Shown: positions 17,317-26,449, numbered from the stretch's first letter. The stretch is 64,000 nt of DNA from Halorubrum salinum (GCF_024494575.1 NZ_JANHDO010000001.1:744001-808000), one strand, 5' to 3'. Notes: generated by a model not told the origin, from the letters alone. Numbers and translations are program-made.

Positions 17317-17472
17317 CGGACCCGTGTACGACGCCGAGACGGATGTGCGTTTCCCGTTCGCGTCCGCCGTCCGCGACCGTCACGTGTTCGCTATAGAGGG
17401 CTCAATACCGCTCCCCAGCGCCCGATACGCCTCATATACACGCTTAGGTGGGCGATCCGCGAGGCGTGGGGT

Positions 17473-18342
17473 ATGACCACGGCCGACGGTACACGCCCGA
17501 CGGGCCTCGGGGCGCTCGACGACGCCCGAGAGGCGATTCGGGTCGAGCGGCGTCGCGTCGGCGACGAGCGGGAGGCGTTCCGGGCGTTCCGCACGCGTGT
17601 CGGATCGATCTCGTCGGAGCCGATCGATCCGGGCGACGGCTGGGACGCGTCGGCACGCGGTGTCGCCGGGGGCGGCGGTCCCGAACGGGTTCGGAACGTC
17701 TCCGGGTACGCCGGCGTCGCCGACTCCGGAGAGCCGATCGACACGCGCGCGCCGGCCGGCTCCGGGCTGGTCGGGGTCAGGGACGCGTACGTCGAGACGG
17801 TGATGTCGGTCCCCCACTACGACGTCGAGTACGACGACACCTACGAGCGGAGCGTCCGCGAGGAGTTCGGTCCGGAGCTCGGCTTCGCGCTCACGCGGAC
17901 CTCGCGGTTCCACGCGGAGTACAAGCGGTCGTTGGTCGACGCCGTCGACGCGGCGATCGACGAGCGCGAGCGGTTCCTCGACGTGATCGACACCGAGTCG
18001 GAGTCCGTCGCACGCGCCGAATCGCGGCTCGCGGCGATCGCCGACGAACGCGAGGCGATGGCCGAGGAGGTGCACGCGGACGCGGACTTCGGCGCGCTCG
18101 ACGCGTGTCGCGCGCGAACGGACGCCCTCACGTCCGACTGCGACCGCATCGCCGCCCGGCGTCAGCGAGCGATCGCCGACGCCGAGCGCGCGCTCGCGCT
18201 CGCCGACGACGCCGACGTGCAGACCTACCTGTACCAGGACCTTCCGGTGACGTATCCAGTCCTCGCGGCGGTCGGTGACGTCGGTGACAGGCTCGACGCG
18301 CTTCGTCACTCGATCGAGCGGGCGGCGGCGGGCGAGACGTGA
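17473..18342 (+). CDS. Hypothetical coiled-coil haloarchaeal protein
   Basis: A 289-residue acidic protein with no catalytic motif that I can see. It begins with a helical segment rich in Arg/Glu (GALDDAREAIRVERRRVGDEREAF, about 13-36), has a Gly-rich linker (50-95), and then a long helical region with many Asp/Glu/Arg residues (about 120-270) typical of antiparallel coiled coils. I recall a haloarchaea-specific family of this type (DUF7260-like), but the family name is uncertain. A TATA-like tatata lies near 17436. Confidence 0.68.
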   Translation: MTTADGTRPTGLGALDDAREAIRVERRRVGDEREAFRAFRTRVGSISSEPIDPGDGWDASARGVAGGGGPERVRNVSGYAGVADSGEPIDTRAPAGSGLVGVRDAYVETVMSVPHYDVEYDDTYERSVREEFGPELGFALTRTSRFHAEYKRSLVDAVDAAIDERERFLDVIDTESESVARAESRLAAIADEREAMAEEVHADADFGALDACRARTDALTSDCDRIAARRQRAIADAERALALADDADVQTYLYQDLPVTYPVLAAVGDVGDRLDALRHSIERAAAGET

Positions 18343-18388
18343 GAACGGCGGACGGAGCCTGCTCCACCGATCGACAGTCGAGGGGCGG

Positions 18389-19750
18389 TCAGTCCGCGGC
18401 CGCGCTCTCGTCGCCGCCGAGTCCCGCGTCGCTCGGCGGGCGCAACAGGAACGTGGCGAGGCCCGCGGCGATGGCGAGCGCACCGCCGAGCGCGAACGTC
18501 GGCTCCCAGCCGAACCGGGCGACGAGGTAGCCGGCCACGGTCCCGGCGAAGACGCCGCCGCCGACCTTCGCCGTGTAGAGGACGGCGTAGTTGCCCGAGG
18601 AGTTCCACGCGCCGTAGTAGTCCGCGACGATCGAGGGGAAGAACACGTACAGCGGCGAGGAGAAGAACATCGCCGCCATCACGAGCGCGACGAACGGGAT
18701 CCCCGCCTCGGCGCGGCCCGCACCGATGAGGCCGAGCCTGAACACCCCGGCGAGGACGAACGAAACGGCCATCACCCACGTGCGGTCGAACCGGTCTGAC
18801 GCCTCGCCGAGGATCATGCGCGAGACGCCGGCGGCGACGGGGAGGAGCGTCGCCGCGGCGGTCGCCACGACCGCGGCCAGTCCGAAGTGGTCTGCGAACC
18901 GCACGACGTTGGCGGTGACGATGAGGTCGGCCCCGGCGGTCGCGATGAACATGGCGTAGAGGAGCCAGAACTGCCACGTCGAGAGCATCTCTCGGGTCCC
19001 GTAGTCGCGGCCGCGAAGCGACGCCGCCACGCCGCTGTCGTCGGTCGCATCGGCGGGCTCCGAGACGACCTCCTCTCCGCCGTCTCCGACGTCGCCGGCG
19101 TCGCTGTCTTCGTCGCTGTCGTCGTCGAGCCAGTCGTCCGGCGGGTCTTGGAGGAGGTACGCGCCGACGAGCGTCACGAGGAGGATCGCGACGCCGAGGT
19201 TCCGGAGGACATCGGCGTAGGCGCCGACGGTGGCGTTCGCGCGGACGTACGGGACCACGAGCGCGCTCCCGCCCGCGAACGCCATCGTTCCGATGCCGGT
19301 GGTGAGGCCGGTGCGGTCGGGGAACCACTTGACTGCGGTGTTGACGGCGACCGTGTAGACGATCCCGACGCCGACTGCCCCGAGCGAGTACAACAGGTAC
19401 AGCTGCCAGACCGCGGTCGCGTACGCGAGCCCGACGTACCCTCCACCGGCGAGCACCGCGGCGAGAAACGTCAGCGTCTTCGGCCCGTGTCGGTCGCGCC
19501 ACTTCCCGGCGGGAAACTGCGAGAGCGACTGGAAGACGACGTAAAACGAGAACACCGCGCCGAGCGCCGGCAGCGCGATGTCGAGGTTCGCCGCGAGCGG
19601 CTGCTCGATCGAGGACCACACGTACTGGTACGGACTCACCGCGGCCATCATCCCCGCCGCGGCGAGGATCTGCCACCACCGCGAGAAGCCGAGCGTGTCG
19701 GCCGCGCGGCGCGCGTAGTCGACGCCTCCGTCGGTCTCTCCGTCAGCCAT
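18389..19750 (-). CDS. OFA-type MFS transporter
   Basis: Major facilitator with 12 predicted spans in 453 residues, split by an acidic loop (about 206-245). It has the loop 2-3 signature FPAGKWRDRHGPK (about 80-92) and FPDRTGLTTGIGTMAFAGG (about 144-162), typical of the oxalate/formate antiporter-like (OFA) branch. It probably carries a monocarboxylate or dicarboxylate, but the substrate cannot be read from sequence. It is divergent from the universal stress protein gene across a 334-bp gap. Confidence 0.88.
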   Translation of the reverse strand: MADGETDGGVDYARRAADTLGFSRWWQILAAAGMMAAVSPYQYVWSSIEQPLAANLDIALPALGAVFSFYVVFQSLSQFPAGKWRDRHGPKTLTFLAAVLAGGGYVGLAYATAVWQLYLLYSLGAVGVGIVYTVAVNTAVKWFPDRTGLTTGIGTMAFAGGSALVVPYVRANATVGAYADVLRNLGVAILLVTLVGAYLLQDPPDDWLDDDSDEDSDAGDVGDGGEEVVSEPADATDDSGVAASLRGRDYGTREMLSTWQFWLLYAMFIATAGADLIVTANVVRFADHFGLAAVVATAAATLLPVAAGVSRMILGEASDRFDRTWVMAVSFVLAGVFRLGLIGAGRAEAGIPFVALVMAAMFFSSPLYVFFPSIVADYYGAWNSSGNYAVLYTAKVGGGVFAGTVAGYLVARFGWEPTFALGGALAIAAGLATFLLRPPSDAGLGGDESAAAD

Positions 19751-20084
19751 CGGTTCGCTCCGTCGCGTCGGCGGTGTGTGTGGATATCATGTGGCCTCCC
19801 CTGTGACGGTCCGCGTCGTTCCGGTACAAACCGACTCGCCAGTTAAAACGCGCCGTTGCAGTCGTTCTTGCCGTCGCGGTCGCGAACGGATGCGATGGTA
19901 TCGCATCTCCCCCGATCGGACTGCGATCGTCGAACAATATCCGTGAGAAATTCCGTATCGATCTCGATCGAGACATAGATAATGATAATCGTTTATCCTG
20001 TCGAAAACCGTTAAGAGGCGGCCGCTCCTACGCGTATTCGAGAGAATCCGGTGCTCGCCGATCGGCGAGGCCGGCACCGACACC
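19751..20084. other. 334-bp divergent intergenic region
   Basis: Non-coding stretch between the transporter and stress-protein genes. It contains an AT-rich segment (19970-19996, with repeated gataat words) unlike its surroundings, a likely promoter near 20003-20012, and a strong GC-rich hairpin just before the downstream start. No ORF with coding character was found. Confidence 0.6.
20050..20077 (+). promoter_or_regulatory. Hairpin in the 5' leader of a universal stress protein gene
   Basis: The perfect 16-base palindrome ctcgccgatcggcgag (20054-20069) is nested inside outer arms ggtg/cacc. It ends eight bases before ATG 20085, so a transcript starting near 20030 would carry a stable stem-loop next to its start codon. 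Confidence 0.5.
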
Positions 20085-20597
20085 ATGTCAGCCGACTCAG
20101 ACGCCTCCGACTCGCCGAACAGCCCATCGACCGTCACGCACTCGCCAGCAGCCGCGCCCTCGGGGTCGGATTCGGCCGGATCGCTCTTCGACCGCGTGCT
20201 CGTCGTCACCGCGGACACCGACGCCGGCCGTGCCGCGGTCGACGCCGGCGTCGAGATCGCGGCCACCCACGGTGCGAGCGTCGACGCCCTGTACGTCGTC
20301 GACACCACGGAGCACTGGGACATGGCGGTCGAGCGACACGAACGCGAGGGAGAGACGCTCGTCGAGGCGGCCGAGTCGCGCGGCGCGGCGGTCGGCGTCG
20401 ACGTGGACAAGTGGTTCCGGTACGGGACTGCCCACGAGGAAGTGCTCGATTTCGCCGCTTCCCACGACGCCGACCTGATCGTCGTCGGCTCCGCGCGCCG
20501 GACCGGTCTCGATCGGCTCGTCCACCCGGAGACGCTCCCGGTGAGAGTGCAGCGTGCGGCGTCCGCGCCCGTGTTGGTCGTCGGCGCGGACGACTGA
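20085..20597 (+). CDS. Universal stress protein (UspA family)
   Basis: The 170-residue protein has a 30-residue Ser/Ala-rich leader and then one Usp domain: FDRVLVVTADTDAGRAAVDAGVEIA (about 35-59), VDALYVVDT, and a C-terminal DLIVVGSARRTGLDRLVHPETLPVRVQRAASAPVLVV (read in pieces). The ATP-binding G-2x-G-9x-G(S/T) pattern is only partly kept. A stress-linked cytosolic role is inferred from the family. A leader hairpin precedes the gene. Confidence 0.9.
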   Translation: MSADSDASDSPNSPSTVTHSPAAAPSGSDSAGSLFDRVLVVTADTDAGRAAVDAGVEIAATHGASVDALYVVDTTEHWDMAVERHEREGETLVEAAESRGAAVGVDVDKWFRYGTAHEEVLDFAASHDADLIVVGSARRTGLDRLVHPETLPVRVQRAASAPVLVVGADD

Positions 20598-20749
20598 GTC
20601 GGAAGCGGACGGGTCGGGTCGAAGACGATTCGGGCCGAGGACAGAGTCGGTCCACAATCCGCTGTTCTGCTCGGAGCGGGACGACGCCGAGACCGGCGTG
20701 TGTCCGCCCCGACGCCACCGGTTAAGTGAGTGTGACACGTACGACGGAC

Positions 20750-21850
20750 GTGACTAACATCGGCATCGTCGGCGCGGGGGCGGCCGCGGCGGCCGCGGCG
20801 TTCGTCCTCGCGGACGCGGCTCCCGACGCCGACGTGACAGTGCTCGAAAAGTCCGGCGGACTCTGCGGCCGCGCGGCCACCCGCCGACACGAAGACCTGA
20901 CCTACGACTACGGCGCGAACTACCTGAAGTCGGACGACGACCGCGTCGTCGAACTCGTCACGGAGACGCTAGACGACGAGGGGCTCGCCGACATTGACGA
21001 ACCCGTGTACACCTTCGACGCCGACGGCGCGGTGTCGCCCGGCCGCGACGCCGACGATCGGAAGTGGAGCTATCGGGGCGGGCTCACCCAGATCGCAAAG
21101 CGACTGTTCGCGCGGACGGACGCGACCGTCCACCGCCGCACCCGCGTGGAGACGGTCCGTCAGGTCGGGAGCGACACCGCGGCCGGCGACGACGATACCG
21201 GTGAGGCCGGCGACGACGAGAGCGCTGAGGACGCTCGTTGGGAACTCGTCGACGCGGACGGAGAGGCGTGGGGGCCGTTCGACCGGCTCCTCGTGAACCC
21301 GCCGGCACCGCAGACCGCGGACCTCCTCCGGACCGCGGAGTGGGACTCGCCGGTCCGCGATCGGCTCGTCGACGCCGTCTCGGCCGTCGAGTATCGCACG
21401 ATCTGGACCACGGTGGCGCGCTACCCGTTCGAGATCGACGTGCCCTACTACGGGCTGGTCAACGCCGACAAAGACCACGCCGTCGGCTGGATCTCCCGCG
21501 AGGAGTGCAAGGCGGGGCACGTCCCCGACGGCGAGACGCTGCTCGTCGTGCAGGCGAACGACGACTGGTCCCGCGCACACTACGACCGCGACCCCGCGGA
21601 AAACGCCGCCGAACTCGCCGAGCACGCGGCCGCGATCGTCGGCGACGACCGCCTCTCCGACCCGGACTGGACGGACACGCAGGGGTGGCGCTACGCGCTG
21701 CCCGAGTCCGGGGTCGACACCGACCCGGTCGACGCGGCGCGCGGGTCGGGGCTGTACCTCCTCGGCGACTGGGTCGCCGGCGAGTCGCGGCTCCACGCGG
21801 CGATCGGCAACGGGCTCGACGTCGGAGAGCGCGTCGCCGACGGCTTGTGA
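20750..21850 (+). CDS. NAD(P)/FAD-dependent oxidoreductase (amine oxidase/renalase-like)
   Basis: The N terminus has the dinucleotide-binding fold IGIVGAGAAAAAAAFVLADAAPDADVTVLEKS (about 3-34) with GxGxxxxxxxF and an acidic end of the second strand, followed by GGLCGRAATRR. The C-terminal GLYLLGDWVAGESRLHAAIGNGLDVGERVA is the flavin-contacting end of amine-oxidase-type proteins. An acidic loop near 145-160 is a haloarchaeal addition. The GTG at 20750 is chosen because the gttaag box about 27 bases upstream fits a leaderless start; GTG 20726 would add eight residues. Confidence 0.85.
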   Translation: MTNIGIVGAGAAAAAAAFVLADAAPDADVTVLEKSGGLCGRAATRRHEDLTYDYGANYLKSDDDRVVELVTETLDDEGLADIDEPVYTFDADGAVSPGRDADDRKWSYRGGLTQIAKRLFARTDATVHRRTRVETVRQVGSDTAAGDDDTGEAGDDESAEDARWELVDADGEAWGPFDRLLVNPPAPQTADLLRTAEWDSPVRDRLVDAVSAVEYRTIWTTVARYPFEIDVPYYGLVNADKDHAVGWISREECKAGHVPDGETLLVVQANDDWSRAHYDRDPAENAAELAEHAAAIVGDDRLSDPDWTDTQGWRYALPESGVDTDPVDAARGSGLYLLGDWVAGESRLHAAIGNGLDVGERVADGL

Positions 21851-21956
21851 CCCCGTGGCGTCGGTCACCCGTGCGGCCTGTCGACTCGCCCGCTTGCGAG
21901 ACGCGCCGACTCCCCCGAGACGTTTATCCGCGCCCGCCGGCGACTCCCGACATCGC

Positions 21957-22877
21957 ATGGCCGAGCCGATCCTGAAGTGGGCGGGCGGTAAGCGACAGCT
22001 GCTCGACGAGCTGTACGCCCGGTTCCCGGTCGACTACGACCGCTACCACGAGCCGTTCCTCGGCGGCGGCGCGGTCTTCTTCGATCTCGAACCCGCGGAC
22101 GCGACCGTCAACGACGCGAACCCGCGGCTCGTCAACTTCTACGAACAGGTCCGCGACCGGCCGGACGCGCTCGTCGAGCGGCTGCGGTCGTTCGACGACC
22201 CCGAGTCCGAGCCGGACCCCGACCTCCCGTACGCCGAGGAGACGGCGCGAGGCCGCTCCGTCGAGAGCTACTACTACCAGCAGCGCGCGCGGTTCAACCG
22301 CCGGCCGTACGAGGGAGAGTTCGACCCGCTCCAGGAGGCCGCGCTCCTGTTGTACCTCAACCGGACCTGCTACAACGGGCTCTACCGCGAGAACGCTGAC
22401 GGCGGGTTCAACGTGCCGGTGGGCCGGTACGCGAATCCCGACTGGGTGCAGCGCGACCGGGTTCGGGCCGCGAGCCGCGTGCTGACCGACGCGTCGGTCC
22501 GAAACGAGGACTTCGCGTACGTGCTCGACGCCGCCGAGCCGGGCGATCTCGTCTACTTCGACCCGCCGTACGAGCCGATGAGCGCGACCGCGAGCTTCAC
22601 CGAGTACAGCGCCGATGGGTTCGACCGCGCGGACCAGACGCGACTGCTCGAGGTCGCGAGCGACCTCGACGACGCCGGGGTGTCGATCGTGGTGAGCAAC
22701 AGCGGAGTCATGTCCGAGCCGTACGCGGAGGCGGGGTTCCGCGTCGACATCGAAGACGCCACGCGCGCCATCAACAGCGACGGAGCGAACCGCGACGCGG
22801 TCGACGAGATCGTCGCGACGAACGTGCCACCGAGCGAGCGCCGGGAAAGCGGTCAGCGGGAGCTTCCGGAGTTCTGA
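21957..22877 (+). CDS. Dam-type DNA adenine N6-methyltransferase (D12 class)
   Basis: Transfers methyl from SAM to adenine N6 in DNA. The 306-residue protein shows LKWAGGKRQLLDEL (about 6-19), the SAM loop YHEPFLGGGAVFFDLEP (about 37-53), and the catalytic motif IV YFDPPYEPMSATASF (about 200). It has the size and layout of EcoDam/T4 Dam-like enzymes, likely recognising GATC or a related word. There is no restriction endonuclease nearby, so it is a solitary methylase. It follows the oxidoreductase gene on the same strand. Confidence 0.93.
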   Translation: MAEPILKWAGGKRQLLDELYARFPVDYDRYHEPFLGGGAVFFDLEPADATVNDANPRLVNFYEQVRDRPDALVERLRSFDDPESEPDPDLPYAEETARGRSVESYYYQQRARFNRRPYEGEFDPLQEAALLLYLNRTCYNGLYRENADGGFNVPVGRYANPDWVQRDRVRAASRVLTDASVRNEDFAYVLDAAEPGDLVYFDPPYEPMSATASFTEYSADGFDRADQTRLLEVASDLDDAGVSIVVSNSGVMSEPYAEAGFRVDIEDATRAINSDGANRDAVDEIVATNVPPSERRESGQRELPEF

Positions 22878-22935
22878 TCCGCGCCGGCGACCGCATGGGG
22901 CGGGCTTTTTCACCACCCGTGACGACGACTCGGGT

Positions 22936-23385
22936 ATGACCGATCTCGACATCGACCTCGTCCTCGTGCCGGTCGACGGCAGCGAGGAGTCACACGAGGC
23001 GGTCGACTACGCGATCGCGGTCGCCGCCGAGTACGACGCGAGCGTCCACGCCCTGTACGTGCTCGACGAGGACGTGGTCCGCGCGATCGACCACGGCGTC
23101 GTCGACGAGGCCGACGTGGCCGACGACACCGAGGCGTTCACCGACTCCGTGGCTCGTCGCGCCGAGGCCGCGGGCGTCCCCCACAGCAACTCCATCGCGT
23201 ACGGCTTCTCGATGAGCGTGAAGACCGTCCATCCCGGCAGCGTCGTCCTCGACACCGCGGAGGAGCTCGACTCCGACTTCATCGTCGTCCCGCGCGAACC
23301 CGTCTCCGGCGACCCCGGTGAGGTGCTCGGGAAGGCGGCCGAGTACGTCCTCCTGTACGCGAGCCAGCCCGTCCTCTCCGTCTGA
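22936..23385 (+). CDS. Universal stress protein
   Basis: The 149-residue single-domain Usp protein opens LVLVPVDGSEESHEAVDYAIAVAAEYDASVHALYVLDED (read in pieces) and ends with DFIVVPREPVSGDPGEVLGKAAEYVLLYASQPVLSV. It differs from typical ATP-binding members in the C-terminal loop. A TTTTTC promoter-like run precedes it at 22904. Its stop codon overlaps the ATG of the downstream DUF63 gene (TGATG), suggesting coupled expression. Confidence 0.9.
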   Translation: MTDLDIDLVLVPVDGSEESHEAVDYAIAVAAEYDASVHALYVLDEDVVRAIDHGVVDEADVADDTEAFTDSVARRAEAAGVPHSNSIAYGFSMSVKTVHPGSVVLDTAEELDSDFIVVPREPVSGDPGEVLGKAAEYVLLYASQPVLSV

Positions 23386-24197
23386 TGGGCGGGTTTCCGC
23401 TCGTGCCCGCGGGGACGACGCTCCCGCCGCTGCCGCACCTGATCGCCGTCGCGCTCGCGGTCGGCGCGGTCGCCGGGGGGCTCCGTCGCCGCCGTCCGGC
23501 GGTCACGGACCGTCACGTCCTCGCGCTCGCCCCGTGGATGGCGCTCGGCTCCGCCGCGCACGTGTTGTACGTCGTCGACGCGCTCCCGTCCGCGCTCGCG
23601 CCGTTCGCCGGGTCGCCGACCGTCTACCTCACCGTGGGCTCGCTCGCCGGCGCGACGTGGCTCGCGAGCGCCGCGATCCGGCCGCAGCGCGTGCCGACCG
23701 CCCTCGCGGCGAGCGGCGCGTCCCTCCTCGTCCCGGTCGCCGCGCTCGCGCTCGCGACCGGCGTGTCGCCAGACGGCGCGTTCTGGTCCGGCGCGTCGCT
23801 GGCGCTGACGCTGCCGATCGCGGCCGCGGCGTGGAGCGGCCTCACTCGCCTCCGTCCCGAGGCGGCGGTCACCGGCGGCGTCGGCGCGCTCGCGGTGTTC
23901 GGTCACGCGCTCGACGGCGTCTCGACCGCGATCGGTACGACGCAACTCGGGTTCGGCGAGCGGACGCCAGTCTCCCGGTTCTTACTCGAGCTTGCCGGGC
24001 TCCCCTCGGTTCCCGTTCTCGGCGAGGGATGGCTGTTCCTGCTCGTCAAGCTCGTCGTCGCGAGCGGCGTGACGTGGCTGTTCGCGGCGTACGTCCGCGA
24101 GACGCCGGCCGAGGGATACCTGTTCTTGGGGTTCGTCGCGTCCCTGGGCCTCGGTCCCGCGGCGCACAACCTGCTGCTGTTCGCGGTCGCTGGTTGA
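23385..24197 (+). CDS. DUF63 family membrane protein
   Basis: The 270-residue protein has about seven or eight hydrophobic helices. The family pattern FGHALDGVSTAIGTTQLGFGERTPVSRFLLELA (about 163-195) is present, with a His/Asp pair that could face the membrane interior. DUF63 is widespread in archaea and its function is unknown. It overlaps the stress protein gene by one base at TGATG. The protein is Ala/Leu/Val-rich with very few charged residues in the helices. Confidence 0.85.
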   Translation: MGGFPLVPAGTTLPPLPHLIAVALAVGAVAGGLRRRRPAVTDRHVLALAPWMALGSAAHVLYVVDALPSALAPFAGSPTVYLTVGSLAGATWLASAAIRPQRVPTALAASGASLLVPVAALALATGVSPDGAFWSGASLALTLPIAAAAWSGLTRLRPEAAVTGGVGALAVFGHALDGVSTAIGTTQLGFGERTPVSRFLLELAGLPSVPVLGEGWLFLLVKLVVASGVTWLFAAYVRETPAEGYLFLGFVASLGLGPAAHNLLLFAVAG

Positions 24198-24226
24198 TGT
24201 TGTGGACGGTCGAGTGAGTTCCGGAG

Positions 24227-24706
24227 TCACCACACCGCGAATGCGAACGCCGCGGTGACGCTTCCTAACAGGACCGCCTGCACGAACGACCCCGAGAGGA
24301 CGCCGATGACCGCGATCAGCGACCGTCGGACCGCGAGGCGCAGATCGTCGGAATCCTCCGCGAGGCTCGCGAGGAACACGGTTCCGCTCAGTCCGGCGAC
24401 GAGCCCGATCGGACCCATCACGAACAGCAACGCGACGCCGACGAGGGTGCCGACGGCGACGCTCCGTGTCGATGCCCCGCCGAGCCGCCCGGAGACCGCT
24501 CCCGACAGTAGTTCCACGGCAGAGGCCAGAAGAGAGACCAGCACGAGCGCCAGCAGAGCGACGACGCTCGGTTCGGCGAATCCGGTGGTGTACGCGTATC
24601 CGATGAGAGTCAGCGCCGCGAGGATGCCACTCGGCACGAACGGAACGAACGAACTGCCTGTCCAGACGACGAGCAGCGCGATCGCGATCGCGGCGGCGGA
24701 AGCCAT
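24227..24706 (-). CDS. DUF456-like small membrane protein
   Basis: A 159-residue hydrophobic protein with about four helices. The segment FVPSGILAALTLIGYAYTTGFAEPS (about 20-45) and Gly-rich segments GAVSGRLGGASTRSVAVGTLVG and GPIGLVAGLSGTVFLASLAED resemble the DUF456 family. I prefer the start at 24706 over the 24742 Met, because the longer form adds charged residues before the first helix. Function unknown. It is convergent with the DUF63 gene. Confidence 0.75.
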   Translation of the reverse strand: MASAAAIAIALLVVWTGSSFVPFVPSGILAALTLIGYAYTTGFAEPSVVALLALVLVSLLASAVELLSGAVSGRLGGASTRSVAVGTLVGVALLFVMGPIGLVAGLSGTVFLASLAEDSDDLRLAVRRSLIAVIGVLSGSFVQAVLLGSVTAAFAFAVW

Positions 24707-24740
24707 ACGAGAGCAACGTCGCGCGAGTGCAAAACCGTTC

Positions 24741-24794
24741 ACGTCGAACGGGATTCGAGCACGTCGAACGGGATTCGAGCACGTCGAACGGGAT
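24741..24794. repeat. Tandem 20-bp repeat, 2.7 copies
   Basis: The unit acgtcgaacgggattcgagc repeats twice and is followed by a third partial copy. It lies between the start of the DUF456-like gene and the end of the DUF2150 gene. It may be upstream control DNA or simple slippage expansion; nothing distinguishes the two. Confidence 0.8.
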
Positions 24795-24830
24795 CAGCGT
24801 GGGGTGAGCCGGGGCCGAGCCGGCGGCGAT

Positions 24831-25412
24831 TCAGTCCTCTTCTTCGACGACTTCCGGGTCTTCGATCGCCGACTGCAGCGAGTCGAGGCCGTTGACCCAC
24901 TCGGAGACGAGCCCGTACTCCAGGTCCTCGACGAGGTCGATATCGAGCGTCTCGCCGTCGATGACCCGAGTGCCGGCCTGCACGACGTAGCCGAGCGCGG
25001 CGTCGATGTCCTCTTCGGCCTCGGCGTCGGCGGCCGCGCGGACGAACTCGCTCACGTCGCCCTCGACGACGCCGCCGACGACGTACTCCTCGGCCGCGTA
25101 GAAGACGGGGACGAGCGAGGTCTGGACGCCGTCGATCAGCATGACCTTGTCCTCGTCGTCGAACGAGACCTCCGCGAGGACGATCTCGCGGATGTCGTGG
25201 ACCTCGGAGACCGCGCGGTCCTCGTCGATGCGGCCGTCGTCGTACGCCGCGAGCACCTTCACGACGGCGATAGCCGCGTCGTCTTGCAGGTTCAAGAGGA
25301 GCCGAGCCGAGTCCTCGTTTTCGGGGTCGAGTTCCTCCTCTTCGAGCCTGTCGAGCCAGTTCTGCCAGCGTTCGTCGGTATAGAACGTTTCGACGGCGTC
25401 GTCGTCGGTCAT
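24831..25412 (-). CDS. DUF2150 family protein
   Basis: A 193-residue, very acidic soluble protein. From ATG 25412 it reads TDDDAVETFYTDERWQNWLDRLEEEELDP, the conserved beginning of DUF2150, followed by DDAAIAVVKVLAAYDDG and a repeated helical region ending in an Asp/Glu tail. The family is restricted to Euryarchaeota and has no known activity. The longer start at 25439 would add nine residues not seen in relatives as I recall them. Confidence 0.85.
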   Translation of the reverse strand: MTDDDAVETFYTDERWQNWLDRLEEEELDPENEDSARLLLNLQDDAAIAVVKVLAAYDDGRIDEDRAVSEVHDIREIVLAEVSFDDEDKVMLIDGVQTSLVPVFYAAEEYVVGGVVEGDVSEFVRAAADAEAEEDIDAALGYVVQAGTRVIDGETLDIDLVEDLEYGLVSEWVNGLDSLQSAIEDPEVVEEED

Positions 25413-25506
25413 ACCGCGTACGTCGCTCGGATTACTCAAATGCCTTTCCTATCGACCGCCCCGCGAGACGGCCTCACACCCGCTCGACGGCGGGATTTTC
25501 AACGGT

Positions 25507-26355
25507 TCACTCCAGCGCCGCCTCGGTGTCGATCCCGTACACGGCGGCGGGCGTCTCGACGTGTGCCCGCCGGACAGCCCCGTCGTACCCCCGTTCGAGG
25601 AGCCAGCGAACGCGGCGCGGGACGGTCTTCGGTCCGAGCACCATCCCGGGGCGGTCGGGGTCGTCGACGAAGTCCGTCTCCATCAGGAACGGCTCGCCCG
25701 ACTCCGCGGCCCGTTCGAGGCGATCCTTGTCGCTCATCACGCTCGGCGTCGCTCCCGCCAGTTCGCCGGCCGCGTAGTGTTTCACGACGCGTTCGGGGGC
25801 CATTCCGGACTCCTCCGCGACGGCGGCCAGACCGGTCAGGTCCTCGGTGGCCTCGGTGTGAAGCTGCACGGCGCAGTCGCGCTCGGCCCCCAGCTCGAAC
25901 GCGCGTCTCGTCACGTCGTTCGAGGCCTCCCAGACCGCGTCGCTCACGTCGTAGTGCGGCCGCCCCGACTTGAGCGCGAGCGCCTCGCCGTCGGCGACGA
26001 ACTCGCTCGCGACTTCCAGCCCGCCCCGCATGAGGTCCCGCGCCTCGCCGGGCGTGAACTCCCGCTCGTCGACGAGTCGGCTGATCAGCCCCGGATGGAC
26101 GCCGAGGACGGGCCACGCCCGACCGGGAAGCGCGTCGGTCGCGCGTTCGACCACGTCTATCGTCTCCTCGAAGACGGGCCGGAAGTCGGCGGGTTCGTCG
26201 GGCTCGACCCCGAGGAGCCACGAGGGCTTGTTCACCACGAGCAGGTGGGTGCCGCCGAGCCGTGCGAACTCTTCGACGGCCTCGATCCCGCGACCGTGCC
26301 GCGGGTCGAGGTGGAGGTGGTTGTCGAGCACGGGGACGTCGAGATCGTCGGTCAT
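25507..26355 (-). CDS. TatD-family metal-dependent hydrolase
   Basis: Amidohydrolase-fold protein of 282 residues. Metal ligands are visible as DNHLHLDPRHG (residues 11-21, HxH), the later CAVQLHTEATEDL (about 161, His) and FLMETDFVDDPDRPG (about 224, Asp). TatD homologues have DNase activity in bacteria; archaeal members may be nucleases or other phosphohydrolases. The ATG lies about 26 bases after a tatata box on the minus strand, suggesting a leaderless transcript. Confidence 0.9.
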   Translation of the reverse strand: MTDDLDVPVLDNHLHLDPRHGRGIEAVEEFARLGGTHLLVVNKPSWLLGVEPDEPADFRPVFEETIDVVERATDALPGRAWPVLGVHPGLISRLVDEREFTPGEARDLMRGGLEVASEFVADGEALALKSGRPHYDVSDAVWEASNDVTRRAFELGAERDCAVQLHTEATEDLTGLAAVAEESGMAPERVVKHYAAGELAGATPSVMSDKDRLERAAESGEPFLMETDFVDDPDRPGMVLGPKTVPRRVRWLLERGYDGAVRRAHVETPAAVYGIDTEAALE

Positions 26356-26380
26356 GCGTCCAAGTGGAATCGGGCAGCGG

Positions 26381-26388
26381 TTATATAC
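26381..26388 (-). promoter_or_regulatory. TATA box of the TatD-family gene
   Basis: ttatatac on the plus strand (gtatataa on the coding strand) is centred 29 bases upstream of ATG 26355. The tandem 19-bp repeats directly upstream occupy the BRE and activator region. Confidence 0.6.
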
Positions 26389-26390
26389 AC

Positions 26391-26440
26391 CGACCGCGAG
26401 GCGACGGTTCGACCGCGAGGCGACGATTCGACCGGCGAGG
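26391..26440. repeat. Tandem 19-bp repeat abutting a TATA box
   Basis: The unit cgaccgcgaggcgacggtt (26391-26409) is repeated with one change at 26410-26428, and a shorter third copy follows. The array begins three bases beyond the TATA box of the TatD-family gene on its upstream side. Confidence 0.75.
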
Positions 26441-26449
26441 GGCGCGTCC

